This document shows positions 25,764-34,868 of a DNA stretch of 64,000 nucleotides, one piece after another; within the stretch, counting starts at the first letter, position 1, and each line of letters begins with the position of its first letter. The stretch comes from Thalassospira xiamenensis M-5 = DSM 17429. GTDB lineage: Bacteria > Pseudomonadota > Alphaproteobacteria > Rhodospirillales > Thalassospiraceae. The DNA is taken from contig NZ_CP004388.1 of NCBI RefSeq assembly GCF_000300235.2, forward strand, positions 96,001 to 160,000, written 5' to 3'. Position numbers and translations under genes: made by a program. The notes beneath the pieces were generated by a model. It ran no database searches, had not been told where the DNA came from, and was given only the letters and a program-made list of their open reading frames with translations.

Positions 25764-26537
25764 TCAGGACACCTGACCGCGCGATTTTTTACACATTTCG
25801 ACCAGAATATCGCGCGCTTCGCCGGGGCTGCGGATTGTTTCGGTGAAGTTGACCCGCAAAGGTCGGGAATCGGCAGAATTGCATTCCAAATCCATTCCAT
25901 CGCAATCAATGGCGACCATTTTCCAACCGTCATTCTTATCCTGATCGGTGAAATATCCGACAATGTCGGCTATCGCATCGGCATGATCGGAATTCATTTG
26001 GAAAATGACTTCATCATGGCCATCAATCAGTGGTTGGCAGCCATCAATCACAAACTGGTTCCCCGTTAGTCGGCGCTGTTTGCCAAACCCGCCAACCCAG
26101 TAAACCGCCTCTACCGCAACGTGGTAAAAGTCAAAATCGGCGAAATCGGCATATTGGGCGGCATCGGGATGGGTTTGAAGGTAGCGTTGGCGTGTTTCCG
26201 GTGCGTGATCGGCAACGGCCCGGCCAAAGATCGTCAGTCTGGCATTATCCGTATCGATCCGCTCGCTTTGTCCGGCATCGATATTGCCGTCGGTGAAAAG
26301 AAGCGACAGACGCGGATCACGTCGTAAATGACGGGTATGATCCGCCAGATCGGAAATCAGCAGAATGGGGCTGCCATCAATATGCGCAGCAGGGACAACG
26401 ATTGACGTCACCGGCCAGCCATCGCCGACCTGTTTGTGATCACAGGCGGTTGTAGCCATCACGGCATGTAAGGCACGTCTCGTCATGCGCCGGAGTTCTG
26501 CCGCTGCATTTCCGTTTTGCTGTGCAAGGCTCGACAT
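25764..26537 (-). CDS. HugZ-like protein (PPOX split-barrel plus DUF2470)
   Basis: A 257-residue protein. Residues 15-165 form a flavin-reductase-like split barrel (ALHAVMATTACDHKQ, GWPVTSIVVPAAHIDGSPIL, LSLLFTD). The C-terminal 80 residues match DUF2470 (MNSDHADAIADIVGYF, AIDCDGMDLEC), which in HugZ carries heme contacts. Relatives degrade heme or bind FMN/heme; function here is inferred. No iron-regulated promoter could be identified, and no heme-uptake genes are adjacent. Confidence 0.85.
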   Translation of the reverse strand: MSSLAQQNGNAAAELRRMTRRALHAVMATTACDHKQVGDGWPVTSIVVPAAHIDGSPILLISDLADHTRHLRRDPRLSLLFTDGNIDAGQSERIDTDNARLTIFGRAVADHAPETRQRYLQTHPDAAQYADFADFDFYHVAVEAVYWVGGFGKQRRLTGNQFVIDGCQPLIDGHDEVIFQMNSDHADAIADIVGYFTDQDKNDGWKMVAIDCDGMDLECNSADSRPLRVNFTETIRSPGEARDILVEMCKKSRGQVS

Positions 26538-26612
26538 GCATACGCCCCTTTGATGATCAGGGTTTTTATTTAGGATTGGTTGTTGCCGTCCGCAATGTCT
26601 GGTCTGGCTGGG

Positions 26613-26819
26613 TTACAGGCCTTTGTCCCCGGTCGTGATCAGCGGTTCGGAAATGGTCGAAAGACGCCGTTTGCGGATGGTTTCCAGCAACCGTTTCTTG
26701 CTGCCGTCACTCATGCCCATCCATGCACCAATTTCGTCGCCCGTACGAAAGCATCCGGTGCAGTAGCCAGCGGCCGGGTCAAGAACGCAAACGCCAATGC
26801 AGGGGGATTTGACAGGCAT
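26613..26819 (-). CDS. DUF1289 domain protein
   Basis: A 68-residue protein with the complete DUF1289 cysteine pattern: SPCIGVCVLDPAAGYCTGCF, then RTGDEIGAWMGMSDGSKKRL. Four cysteines probably bind a metal or Fe-S cluster. The N-terminal MPVK and a length under 70 are normal for the family, which is widespread in proteobacteria without an assigned role. It is on the same strand as the HugZ-like gene, 75 bases upstream of it. Confidence 0.9.
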   Translation of the reverse strand: MPVKSPCIGVCVLDPAAGYCTGCFRTGDEIGAWMGMSDGSKKRLLETIRKRRLSTISEPLITTGDKGL

Positions 26820-26867
26820 GATTTTCCAAAGCTGGTAACAGGATTGATTGCCTGCATAGAAAACACA

Positions 26868-26907
26868 AAGCCCGCCAGGATCAAGAGGGTAATAATCCGG
26901 CGGGCTT
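26868..26907 (-). terminator. Terminator of the CsbD gene
   Basis: AAGCCCGCC (26868-26876) pairs with GGCGGGCTT (26899-26907), extended by GGAT/ATCC. It lies 34 bases after the CsbD stop; a weak T-rich tract follows on the - strand. Confidence 0.75.
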
Positions 26908-26941
26908 AGTTATGTGTGGTAATCTGGTGGGGGTGAAAGCC

Positions 26942-27139
26942 CTAGAGGCGGTCAAACCAGTTGCGGACCTGGCGGTCGGCCTCTTCGCGCTCAACGCCAT
27001 AGGCTTCCTGAACCAAGCCAACCAGTTTTTCCTGCTGGCCTTCGATCTCATCAAGATCATCGTCGGTGAGGCGGCCCCATTCGCGCTTGACGTGACCACG
27101 CATCTGTTTCCAACGGCCTTCAATCTGGTCCCAATTCAT
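26942..27139 (-). CDS. CsbD family stress protein
   Basis: A 65-residue hydrophilic protein beginning MNWDQIEGRWKQMRGHVKRE, the family hallmark, followed by LTDDDLDEIEGQQEKLVG and a conserved YGVEREEADRQV. Members are induced by general stress in many bacteria; a molecular role is not established. Single gene with its own terminator (26868-26907). Confidence 0.94.
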   Translation of the reverse strand: MNWDQIEGRWKQMRGHVKREWGRLTDDDLDEIEGQQEKLVGLVQEAYGVEREEADRQVRNWFDRL

Positions 27140-27407
27140 CAGGTGTTCTCCTGTTTCTTTCGGGTTGTTTGCTCGTTCGGTCCGGAAATTTTATCTGCAT
27201 GCCAATGGCATGCTGCTTTTCCGGTTGCCTGATCATAAAACGGCTCGGAGTGTTTTTTGTTCCACGATGCCCGGATTGCTTCCTCTGCCGGGGCAGGGGG
27301 GGGCGGCCCGCTGACTTGCCATATTCGCCTTTGAGGGGTATAGCCGAGCCAGTTTTTTCATTGGAGTGTGTGTGAGCGCACCATCGGCGTGCAGCACGGA
27401 GGACAAT

Positions 27408-28025
27408 ATGCGCGGATATTTCGGGATCGGGATCGAAGGGGCCAGCAAGCCTTTTAACGTGGGCACGCTGTTTCGTTCCGCTCATGCGTTTGGTGCCAGC
27501 TTTGCCTTTACGGTGGATGCGGATTTTCGTGATGAACGGGCCAATGTGGCCGACACATCACGTGCGTCCGAGCAGATGCCCTACTATCACTTCCCGGATC
27601 ACGATCATCTGTTTCTGCCCGATGGATGCCGGATGGTTGGTGTCGAACTGACACCTGATGCGATTGAACTGCCAAGTTTCAAACATCCGTCGCGCGCGGC
27701 CTATATTCTTGGGCCGGAACGTGGAAATCTGTCGCAGGAAATGCAGGATCAGTGCGATTTCATCATCAAAATCCCGATGAGCTTCTGCGTGAATGTCGCG
27801 ATTGCTGCCAATATCGTGATGTATGACCGCCTGATCAGTCTGGGCCGGTTCGCCCCGCGCCCGGTACGTGCTGGTGCCCCGACCGAGCCAAAGCCAGAAG
27901 CCTTTTATGGCGGCTGGATTTCGCGCACGCGTGACAAACGCAAAGCAGATCCGGAAAAGTTTCGTCAGGCTCCGCCACCCGATTACAGTGTGATCGACGG
28001 GACGCTGGATGACGACGACGATTAA
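27408..28025 (+). CDS. SpoU-type (SPOUT) RNA 2'-O-methyltransferase family protein
   Basis: A 205-residue protein. The knotted SPOUT fold is indicated by NVGTLFRSAHAFGA (motif 1 with Asn and Arg), AYILGPERGNLSQ (motif 2) and IPMSFCVNVAIAANIVMYDR (motif 3). The tail is hydrophilic and ends in an acidic DDDDD run, unlike most family members. ATG 27408 has GGAGGA just upstream. The RNA target (tRNA or rRNA) cannot be told. Its own terminator follows at 28039. Confidence 0.9.
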   Translation: MRGYFGIGIEGASKPFNVGTLFRSAHAFGASFAFTVDADFRDERANVADTSRASEQMPYYHFPDHDHLFLPDGCRMVGVELTPDAIELPSFKHPSRAAYILGPERGNLSQEMQDQCDFIIKIPMSFCVNVAIAANIVMYDRLISLGRFAPRPVRAGAPTEPKPEAFYGGWISRTRDKRKADPEKFRQAPPPDYSVIDGTLDDDDD

Positions 28026-28038
28026 GGCATAAAATGAA

Positions 28039-28076
28039 GCAACGGCCGCGAGGGAGGGGCGCGGCCGTCGCATTTT
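28039..28076 (+). terminator. Terminator of the RNA methyltransferase gene
   Basis: ACGGCCGCG (28042-28050) pairs with CGCGGCCGT (28060-28068), extended by GC/GC, followed by TTTT (28073-28076). Confidence 0.8.
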
Positions 28077-28152
28077 CCTGACCCGGTTTCATCGACAGGG
28101 GGAGGTCGATGGCAGGTGGCATGGGTCAGGCAATCGGGTTCATCATTTGGTT

Positions 28153-30393
28153 TCAGGCGGCTTTTGCCGCTGTTTCATCATCTTTGTCACCTTCATCCGC
28201 ATCGGGAATTTCCGCCTTTTCAGGCAGAATGCCGTGCGGATTGCGCAGCAGGTTGGCAATCATCCGCATCCCGACATCTCCTTGCAGGGTCAGCAGGCTT
28301 TCGGGATGGAACTGGACCGCGCTGATCGGCAGGCTTTGATGACGTATCCCCATAACCACACCGTCATTGCTGCGCGCGGTGACTTTAAGGTCAGCTGGCA
28401 GGCTTGCCAGGTCGGCAAATAGCGAGTGATAGCGCCCAACAACGATTTCATCGGGAAGGCCTTCAAACAACGGATCAGACGGGTCCAGTTTCACCTTAGA
28501 CGGTTTGCCATGCATTGGTGTGTCGAGTTGACCAAGTGATCCACCAAAAAATTCGACAATCCCCTGTAAACCAAGACAAACACCAAATACCGGAAGCCCC
28601 GCGGCAAGGGCACGTTCAATGCTTTGGCGCAGACCATAATCATCGGGGCGCCCCGGACCCGGGGACAGGAACACCAGATCCGGTTTGAAATCATCAAACG
28701 CCTCATCCGGGAAACCGGGGCGGAGCGTTAATGTTTCGGCACCAGTTGCACGGATATAGCTGGCAAGGTTTTGAACAAAGCTGTCTTCGTGATCGATCAG
28801 AAGCACGCGTTTGCCAACGCCCGAAATGGTCGGATCAATGGTGGCTTCGTCCTTGGCATCGCGGGTTACGGCATCAATCATGGCCGATGCCTTCAACACG
28901 GTTTCGGCTTCTTCGGCGGCAGATTCACTATCAAACAGTAATGTCGCACCCGCGCGAACTTCGGCGACACCCTGTTTGAGGCGCACGGTGCGCAATGTCA
29001 GGCCGGTATTCAAGTCGCCATTGCACAGAACCGCGCCGATGGCCCCGCCATACCATGCCCGCGGGCTGCGCTCGACTGTTTCGATATGTTTCATGGCTGC
29101 CCGTTTGGGGGCACCGGTTACGGTGACCGCCCAGCAATGCGTCAGGAAAGCATCAAGTGCATCAAAGCCTTCGCGCAGGCGGCCTTCGACGTGATCGACC
29201 GTGTGGATCAGGCGGGAATACATTTCGATCTGGCGACGGCCAAGAATACGGATGCTGCCGGGTTTGCAGACGCGTGCCTTGTCGTTGCGATCAACATCGG
29301 TGCACATTGTCAGTTCGGATTCTTCCTTGGCCGAATTCAGAAGTGTTCGGATATTTTCCGCATCCTCGATCGCGTCGCGGCCGCGCGCGATGGTGCCCGA
29401 AATCGGGCAGGTTTCAATACGTTGGCCGGTGACGCGGACATACATTTCCGGCGATGCCCCGATCAGATGTTCACCGTCCCCAAGATTGATCAGGAAACCA
29501 TAAGGTGCCGGGTTGCGGCGTTTAAGGCGGCGGAAGATTTCCGACGGTGCCGTTTTGCATTCGGTTCGAAAGACGCGGCTTGGCACGACTTCAAACAGTT
29601 CTCCGCGCGCAAATCGTGGCTTGGTATCATCTACGACGGCGGCGTATTCGCCTTTCTTCATATCGTTTTCGACGATTCCGTTTGCACCGTGTGACGGTGG
29701 GTGATCCTGTGCGATGCGGTCAAGCCCTGCAGTGCTATGCCCGTCTGGTGCAATGAAGTCATATTCAAAAAGGGTCGCGACCTTGGATGCGTGGTCGACT
29801 GTAATCATCTGATCGGGCAGGTAAAGATGGACATCCTTATGATCACTGCTGCGGTCCTGGGTCAGTGCAATTTGTTCGAAATGAAGGGCGATGTCGTAGC
29901 CAAAGGCACCGTATAGACCCAAACGTTCCTCGCCCTTGTGGGCAAACAGATCGCGAATGGCCCGGACAACGGAAAACAGGCTGGGTTGTTGACTGCGTTC
30001 TTCTTCCGGGAACCAAGCCGCCGCTTTGCCGACATAGCCGTAAAGCCCGTCATCGCCTTTGGTCAGGCCTTCGATATGGGCATGATCGGCAAGGGCGTTT
30101 TCAATCACCGGCAAAAGCACCTGGCCGCGATCATTAAGCGCACGGATTGCAAAGCCGCGTTCCCGTCCGGTGATTTCCAGCGGTGGTTTGGCAAATCCCA
30201 TGTCCCAGCGCGAATAGCGACCCGGAAACTCGTAGCTTGAAGACAGCAAAACACCCTTGGTCCGATCAAGCGCGTCGATCAGGCTTTCGGTGGCATTTTC
30301 ATAGGTGATTTCTGTCTGGCGGCGAATAACGGCGATGCCGCCATCGGTGGTATATCGATATTCGCTACTGGTTTCAGAAGTCGGGTTGGTCAC
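28153..30393 (-). CDS. trpE(G): Fused anthranilate synthase, TrpE(G)
   Basis: A 746-residue single-chain anthranilate synthase. Residues 1-510 are the chorismate-binding TrpE part: the Trp-sensing region VLLSSSYEFPGRYSRWD, then GASPEMYVRV, CPISGTIARG and TVTGAPKRAAM. Residues 525-725 are the glutamine amidotransferase TrpG with catalytic Cys in GVCLGLQG and His-Glu in QFHPES. The fusion is the rhizobial/alphaproteobacterial form. I start at GTG 30393 (MTNPTSETS) with GGAG upstream; TTG 30432 is an alternative. Expression is controlled by the trpL attenuator upstream (30465-30592). A charged tail after residue 728 is extra. Confidence 0.96.
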   Translation of the reverse strand: MTNPTSETSSEYRYTTDGGIAVIRRQTEITYENATESLIDALDRTKGVLLSSSYEFPGRYSRWDMGFAKPPLEITGRERGFAIRALNDRGQVLLPVIENALADHAHIEGLTKGDDGLYGYVGKAAAWFPEEERSQQPSLFSVVRAIRDLFAHKGEERLGLYGAFGYDIALHFEQIALTQDRSSDHKDVHLYLPDQMITVDHASKVATLFEYDFIAPDGHSTAGLDRIAQDHPPSHGANGIVENDMKKGEYAAVVDDTKPRFARGELFEVVPSRVFRTECKTAPSEIFRRLKRRNPAPYGFLINLGDGEHLIGASPEMYVRVTGQRIETCPISGTIARGRDAIEDAENIRTLLNSAKEESELTMCTDVDRNDKARVCKPGSIRILGRRQIEMYSRLIHTVDHVEGRLREGFDALDAFLTHCWAVTVTGAPKRAAMKHIETVERSPRAWYGGAIGAVLCNGDLNTGLTLRTVRLKQGVAEVRAGATLLFDSESAAEEAETVLKASAMIDAVTRDAKDEATIDPTISGVGKRVLLIDHEDSFVQNLASYIRATGAETLTLRPGFPDEAFDDFKPDLVFLSPGPGRPDDYGLRQSIERALAAGLPVFGVCLGLQGIVEFFGGSLGQLDTPMHGKPSKVKLDPSDPLFEGLPDEIVVGRYHSLFADLASLPADLKVTARSNDGVVMGIRHQSLPISAVQFHPESLLTLQGDVGMRMIANLLRNPHGILPEKAEIPDADEGDKDDETAAKAA

Positions 30394-30464
30394 GTCAAAT
30401 ACTCCGTTTGCGGGGCGCTGCCGCAGGAGCAATGTGACTTTTCAGCAGATAGGAACAAGGTCTG

Positions 30465-30592
30465 AAAACACAAAGCCGCCTGCGAAGATCAGGCGGCCGG
30501 TTGTTTCAGGGCATGATAATTGGCCGCCCGCTTATGCGGACCACCACCAACGATTGGAAATAAGGATTGTGTTCATGCCGTGTGTTTTCATG
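30465..30592 (-). promoter_or_regulatory. trp attenuator leader RNA (rhizobial type)
   Basis: On the - strand, after the WWW codons, region 2 (GGCGGCC, 30528-30522) can pair with region 3 (GGCCGCC, 30498-30492) as antiterminator. Region 3 can instead pair with region 4: GCCGCCTG (30497-30490) with CAGGCGGC (30482-30475), followed by TTTGTGTTTT, the terminator. Also CCGC/GCGG over the trpL stop forms the 1:2 hairpin. Stalling at Trp codons should expose the antiterminator. Confidence 0.88.
30532..30591 (-). CDS. trpL: trp leader peptide
   Basis: Reads MKTHGMNTILISNRWWWSA and stop, 19 residues with three consecutive Trp codons (30549-30541). ATG 30591 lies seven bases after the -10 box, suggesting a leaderless transcript, as known for Sinorhizobium meliloti trpL. 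A second in-frame ATG at 30576 would give 14 residues, the length of the S. meliloti peptide, but neither has a clear ribosome site. Translation of the Trp triplet senses charged tRNA-Trp and controls trpE(G). Confidence 0.85.
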   Translation of the reverse strand: MKTHGMNTILISNRWWWSA

Positions 30593-30598
30593 TTTCAA

Positions 30599-30627
30599 AC
30601 TATGATCAGCGATCAGGCGGGCGTCAA
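30599..30627 (-). promoter_or_regulatory. trp leader promoter
   Basis: On the - strand TTGACG (30627-30622) and CATAGT (30604-30599) are 17 bases apart. The predicted start is at or next to the A of the trpL ATG. Confidence 0.65.
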
Positions 30628-30644
30628 GCATTTTGATCAGACGA

Positions 30645-31616
30645 TTATTCGCCCGGTTCGGAAACTTCGAAACGAAGCGGTTTATGGCAATGTGGACAGG
30701 ACAAAAGATCGTCTTCGTGATTATGATGAATGTCGCGGATGTCGGATATGATGGACTGGGCCTGTTCATCGCTGATGCCAAGTTCGTCCTGATGTGATCG
30801 CAGCCTTTTTCGCACGGCCTCGGTCAGGCGTTTTCCCGAAAGCTGATGGGCGGCTTGTTGGCGATAGGCCTCCTCGCGGCGGCGCAGTTCACTGGAAAAG
30901 GCGGATGCCAGAATACCGGCAGGCACCGCGACGATGCCGATACCCGTTAGTGAAATCAGACTTGCGATGATTTTACCGAGGGCTGTGATTGGTACGACAT
31001 CCCCGTAACCGACGGTGGCAAGGGTGATAACGCTCCAGTAAAGGGCACTGGGCAGGTTGCCAAATGCGTCAGGTTGGGCTTCGTGTTCAGCAAGATAAAT
31101 GGCGCCGGCGCTGAAAACCAGCATGCAGGCCAGCGCCGCGCTTGCGGCACCAAAGATGCCCATCTGCTGACGAAACACCATCAGCATCAGTTCAAGGCCG
31201 GTAGAATAGCGGGTGAATTTCAAAAGCCGAAGCAGACGGACAATGCGGATGAACCGCAGATCAATCGACGTGAAAAACAGCAAGAAGACCGGAAGGATCG
31301 CAATCAGATCAACCATTGCCATTGGTCGCAGCATATAACGCAAACGCCCCCATTTTCCGGAAAATTCCGGGTTATCGGGGGCCGACCATACGCGCAAGAC
31401 ATATTCAACTGTGAAAATCGCCGTGCAGATCAGCTCAATGACCAGAAACAGTATAAAAAACTGTTCGGCCAATTCATGAACGGTGTCGAGAATGACGCAG
31501 ATAACATTGATCACGATCAGCGAAGCAAGGATCAGATGTACCGTCAATGACACCCGTGATTGACGGTCGACCCCATGCAGCAAATTCTGAACTTTTGATC
31601 GAAGCGTTCTTTCCAT
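30645..31616 (-). CDS. Voltage-gated potassium channel-like ion transporter
   Basis: A 323-residue six-helix channel. S1 to S3 lie at about 25-130 (two hydrophobic segments before VWSAPDNPEF). S4 carries regularly spaced arginines, RFIRIVRLLRLLKFTR, near 120-135. The pore loop has the K+ selectivity signature TLATVGYGD near 200, then S6. A charged cytoplasmic tail ends with CPHCHKPL, a possible half metal-binding knuckle unusual for Kv channels. It lies between trpF and the trp leader with no evident link to tryptophan synthesis. Confidence 0.93.
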   Translation of the reverse strand: MERTLRSKVQNLLHGVDRQSRVSLTVHLILASLIVINVICVILDTVHELAEQFFILFLVIELICTAIFTVEYVLRVWSAPDNPEFSGKWGRLRYMLRPMAMVDLIAILPVFLLFFTSIDLRFIRIVRLLRLLKFTRYSTGLELMLMVFRQQMGIFGAASAALACMLVFSAGAIYLAEHEAQPDAFGNLPSALYWSVITLATVGYGDVVPITALGKIIASLISLTGIGIVAVPAGILASAFSSELRRREEAYRQQAAHQLSGKRLTEAVRKRLRSHQDELGISDEQAQSIISDIRDIHHNHEDDLLSCPHCHKPLRFEVSEPGE

Positions 31617-31725
31617 TTGACCCCATACGCTAACGGGGCACCAAACACCGCCCGCGATCGTCCGATAATTGCGGGGATCGCTTCAGAAATGGTTAAAGAG
31701 GATGCTGATACAGCGCGGTCGGGTA

Positions 31726-32370
31726 CTAGTAACCCTTTGCCGCGCGAATGAAATCGGCAATCTTGCGCGCGTCTTTCACGCCTTTGGTCTTTTCAACGCC
31801 AGACGATACATCAACCCATGGTGCACCGGAAATGCGTACCGCATCGGTGACATTATCAGGGTCAAGTCCACCGGCGAGCATCCAGCTGCTTTTGAAACTG
31901 CGCCCGGTCAGAAGTGTCCAGTCAAAGCTGACGGCGTTGCCGCCGGGTAGAATGCTTTCTTTGGGCGGTTTAGCATCAAAAAGCAGAAAATCGGCGACGC
32001 CATCGAAGTTTGCCGCAGCGGCATCAATGTCATCGGATGTACTGACCGAAACGGCCTTCATGACGCGCAGGCCGAATTTTTCTTTTACTTCTGCGACCCG
32101 TTCCGGGCTTTCCTTGCCATGCATCTGGATCACGTCAAGGCGACCGGCCTTGATCGCATTTTCAAGGGCTTCGTCACCAGCTTCAACGAACAGGCCAACC
32201 TTAAGGATGCTGTCCGGTACGCGCTCGGTCAAAGTAGTGGCGCCGTTAAGCGATATGTGACGCGGGCTTGGTGGAAAAAAGACATAGCCCAAGGCATCAG
32301 CACCGGCACTCATCGCGGCCATTGCGGCGTCTTCGCTATTGATTCCACAGATTTTGACCATGCAGCTCAT
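31726..32370 (-). CDS. trpF: Phosphoribosylanthranilate isomerase
   Basis: A 214-residue TIM-barrel enzyme for the third step of tryptophan synthesis. Catalytic Cys is in MVKICGINSEDAA, the Asp in the LLFDAKPPKE segment, and the phosphate-binding loops read LAGGLDPDNV and GVDVSSGVEKTKGVKD-like sequence (here DVSSGVEKTKG). Start 32370 (MSCMVKICG) has CAGGAC upstream; a TTG at 32394 is an alternative. It is separate from trpE(G), and trpB/trpA, its usual alphaproteobacterial neighbours, are not adjacent here. Confidence 0.96.
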   Translation of the reverse strand: MSCMVKICGINSEDAAMAAMSAGADALGYVFFPPSPRHISLNGATTLTERVPDSILKVGLFVEAGDEALENAIKAGRLDVIQMHGKESPERVAEVKEKFGLRVMKAVSVSTSDDIDAAAANFDGVADFLLFDAKPPKESILPGGNAVSFDWTLLTGRSFKSSWMLAGGLDPDNVTDAVRISGAPWVDVSSGVEKTKGVKDARKIADFIRAAKGY

Positions 32371-32514
32371 CGGGGTGTCCTGTCTTGTAGCCAATTCAAA
32401 CTTCCGTCCAAGTCATTTGGTCCTAGCAGAAAGTGATCCCGACCAACAGGATATTTGCGAATTTAGGTGGCTTTCCACTGGCGAGATGGCGGTTGCTGCG
32501 CTATTTTCCCGGCC

Positions 32515-33288
32515 ATGAGCAAGCACAAAGGCCCAGCCGGGGGCGAAAACGGCGAAAAGACAACCCATTTCGGTTTTCGGGATGTTCCGGAAAGCCAGAA
32601 GGCATCCATGGTGCGCGAGGTTTTCGATACTGTCGCGTCCAAATATGACTTGATGAACGATCTGATGAGCGGCGGTGTACACCGTTTGTGGAAAGATACG
32701 TTTATCAACGAGCTGAAGCCGCGTCCGGGCATGAAGCTGCTGGACGTTGCCGGTGGCACCGGGGACATTGCATTCCGGTTCCTGAAGAATGGTGGCGGCT
32801 CTGTCACGGTGTGCGACATTAACTATGAAATGCTGCATGTCGGTCGTGATCGCGCGGTGGATCACGGGTTGCTGAAAAACATCAACTGGACTGTTGGCGA
32901 TGCGCAGAAACTGCCACTGCCCGATCATTCGGTTGATGCCTATACGATTGCCTTTGGCATTCGGAACGTGACGCGGATTACCGAAGCCCTTTCCGAAGCC
33001 TATCGTGTGCTCCGACCGGGTGGAAAATTCCAGTGTCTAGAGTTTTCCAAGGTGGTGGTGCCGGGGTTTGATAAACTTTACGACACATACTCCTTCAAGC
33101 TTTTGCCTGAAATCGGTCGCTTCATTGCCGGGAATCGCGAAGCATATCAGTATCTGGCCGAAAGCATCCGTCAGTTCCCCGATCAGGAAACTTTTGCATC
33201 CATGATCCGCGATGCCGGGTTCGAACGGGTGAAATATCGCAATCTTTCCGGTGGTATTGCCGCCATTCATTCCGGCTGGCGAGTATAG
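32515..33288 (+). CDS. ubiE: Ubiquinone/menaquinone C-methyltransferase
   Basis: A 257-residue SAM-dependent methyltransferase for quinone ring methylation. The UbiE signature [18 protein letters not shown] is near residue 50, SAM motif [16 protein letters not shown] near 85, and the second signature [21 protein letters not shown] near 155. An N-terminal [10 protein letters not shown] extension is variable in the family. It is divergent from trpF and 11 bases before ubiB, so ubiquinone genes form an operon. Confidence 0.96.
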   Translation: MSKHKGPAGGENGEKTTHFGFRDVPESQKASMVREVFDTVASKYDLMNDLMSGGVHRLWKDTFINELKPRPGMKLLDVAGGTGDIAFRFLKNGGGSVTVCDINYEMLHVGRDRAVDHGLLKNINWTVGDAQKLPLPDHSVDAYTIAFGIRNVTRITEALSEAYRVLRPGGKFQCLEFSKVVVPGFDKLYDTYSFKLLPEIGRFIAGNREAYQYLAESIRQFPDQETFASMIRDAGFERVKYRNLSGGIAAIHSGWRV

Positions 33289-33299
33289 GTGGCGACTGA

Positions 33300-34859
33300 A
33301 TGATACGGTTCGTTCGCAACAGCTTTCGACTGCTTGGAATGGCTAGGACTTTGGCGCGTCATGATGCGCTGTTTCCACTTGCCCTTGTGCCGGGTGGAAA
33401 GGTTCTGGCGTTTTTTGCCCGACTGACAGCACCATTTTCACGTCGATCCGATTTGCGGCCGGGGCGCCGGTTGGCCCGTGCGCTTGAAGAATTGGGCCCC
33501 GCATTCATCAAGCTTGGCCAGACACTGGCCACGCGTGCTGATCTGATCGGGGATGATGTTGCGGCTGATTTATCAAGCCTGCAGGATAGATTGCCGCCAT
33601 TTTCGGCCAAGATTGCCAAGCGGATCATTACCGAACAGCTTGACGGGCCTTTTGAAACCCTTTTTTCCGAGTTTGATGATACGCCTGTTGCGGCGGCATC
33701 CATCGCACAGGTACATTTTGCCACCACGTCCGATGGGCGAGAAGTTGCCGTCAAGGTGCTGCGCCCTGATATCAAGACGCGCTTTGCCCGTGACCTTGAT
33801 CTGTTTTACTGGGTGGCGGAGATTGCCGAACTGACGCAACCGCGCTTGCGTCGTCTCAAACCGGTTGAAACCATCAAGACGCTGGAAGACAGCGTGCATC
33901 TTGAAATGGATTTGCGGTTTGAAGCATCGGCAGCATCCGAGTTCCGCGATAATTTCGAGGCTGATCCGACTTATTATGTGCCGCAGATCGATTGGGAACG
34001 GACGGCGGAACATGTGATCACCATGGAACGGGTCAAAGGTGTTCGCATCGACAATGTCGAGGCCCTGGATCGCATGGGTGTTGATCGCTCTGCCCTTCTG
34101 GCGAAGGCGGCGGGGGCATTTTTCCAACAGGTTTTCCGTGACGGCTTCTTCCACGCCGATATGCATCCGGGCAACCTGTTTGTCGACGAAACCGGTAAGG
34201 TCAGCATCGTTGATTTCGGTATCATGGGGCGTGTTGACCGTCAGACGCGCCTGTACCTCGCAGAAATGCTTCTTGGCTTTCTGACGCGTGATTATCGCCG
34301 TGTCGCCGAGGTGCATTTCGAAGCGGGATATGTCCCACGTAACCAGTCGCTTGAAAATTTCCAGCAGGCGTGCCGTTCCATCGGCGAGCCGATTCTGGGC
34401 AAGGAACTGGCCGATATTTCGGTCGGGCGCCTGTTGGGGCAGCTTTTCCAGATTACCGAAACCTTCGGGATGGAAACCCAGCCGCAGCTTCTGATGTTGC
34501 AGAAAACCATGATTGTCGCCGAGGGGCTTTCCCGTATTTTAAGCCCGAACGAGAATATGTGGGAATTGTCGCGTCCGCTGATTGAGGAATGGATGCGTGA
34601 AAACCTTGGCCCGGAAGCAAAGATTGCCGAAGCCACCCGACAGGCAGGGACCATGTTACGCCGGTTGCCGCGCGTTCTTGAGGCTGCCGAACAGGCATCG
34701 GCTGTCTTTACCGATCAGGGGTTGCGCCTGCATCCTGATACGGTTGCAGCGATGCGTGGCCGGTCAAACGGGCAGCGCAGTTCCGGTGGAGTTTCCAAGC
34801 AATCCATCCTGCTTTGGGTCGCGATTGCAGCACTTGCAGTCGCCCTGTTCGTCAAATAG
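33300..34859 (+). CDS. ubiB: UbiB, atypical kinase for ubiquinone biosynthesis
   Basis: A 519-residue ABC1/ADCK-type protein. The KxGQ motif appears as KLGQTLATRADL near residue 75; an Ala-rich nucleotide loop VAAASIAQVHFA and the invariant Lys in VAVKVLRP follow. The catalytic-loop HADMHPGNLF and metal-binding DFGIMG are near 280-305. The C-terminal 20 residues form a membrane anchor (LLWVAIAALAVALFV). It supports ubiquinone synthesis, probably as an ATPase or lipid chaperone. Co-transcribed with ubiE. Confidence 0.96.
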   Translation: MIRFVRNSFRLLGMARTLARHDALFPLALVPGGKVLAFFARLTAPFSRRSDLRPGRRLARALEELGPAFIKLGQTLATRADLIGDDVAADLSSLQDRLPPFSAKIAKRIITEQLDGPFETLFSEFDDTPVAAASIAQVHFATTSDGREVAVKVLRPDIKTRFARDLDLFYWVAEIAELTQPRLRRLKPVETIKTLEDSVHLEMDLRFEASAASEFRDNFEADPTYYVPQIDWERTAEHVITMERVKGVRIDNVEALDRMGVDRSALLAKAAGAFFQQVFRDGFFHADMHPGNLFVDETGKVSIVDFGIMGRVDRQTRLYLAEMLLGFLTRDYRRVAEVHFEAGYVPRNQSLENFQQACRSIGEPILGKELADISVGRLLGQLFQITETFGMETQPQLLMLQKTMIVAEGLSRILSPNENMWELSRPLIEEWMRENLGPEAKIAEATRQAGTMLRRLPRVLEAAEQASAVFTDQGLRLHPDTVAAMRGRSNGQRSSGGVSKQSILLWVAIAALAVALFVK

Positions 34860-34868
34860 AGGACGGCA

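Noticed and set aside
27285..27310. Run of eight G before the RNA methyltransferase gene
   Set aside because: It lies outside any gene and ahead of the ribosome site; no evidence that it acts in phase variation.
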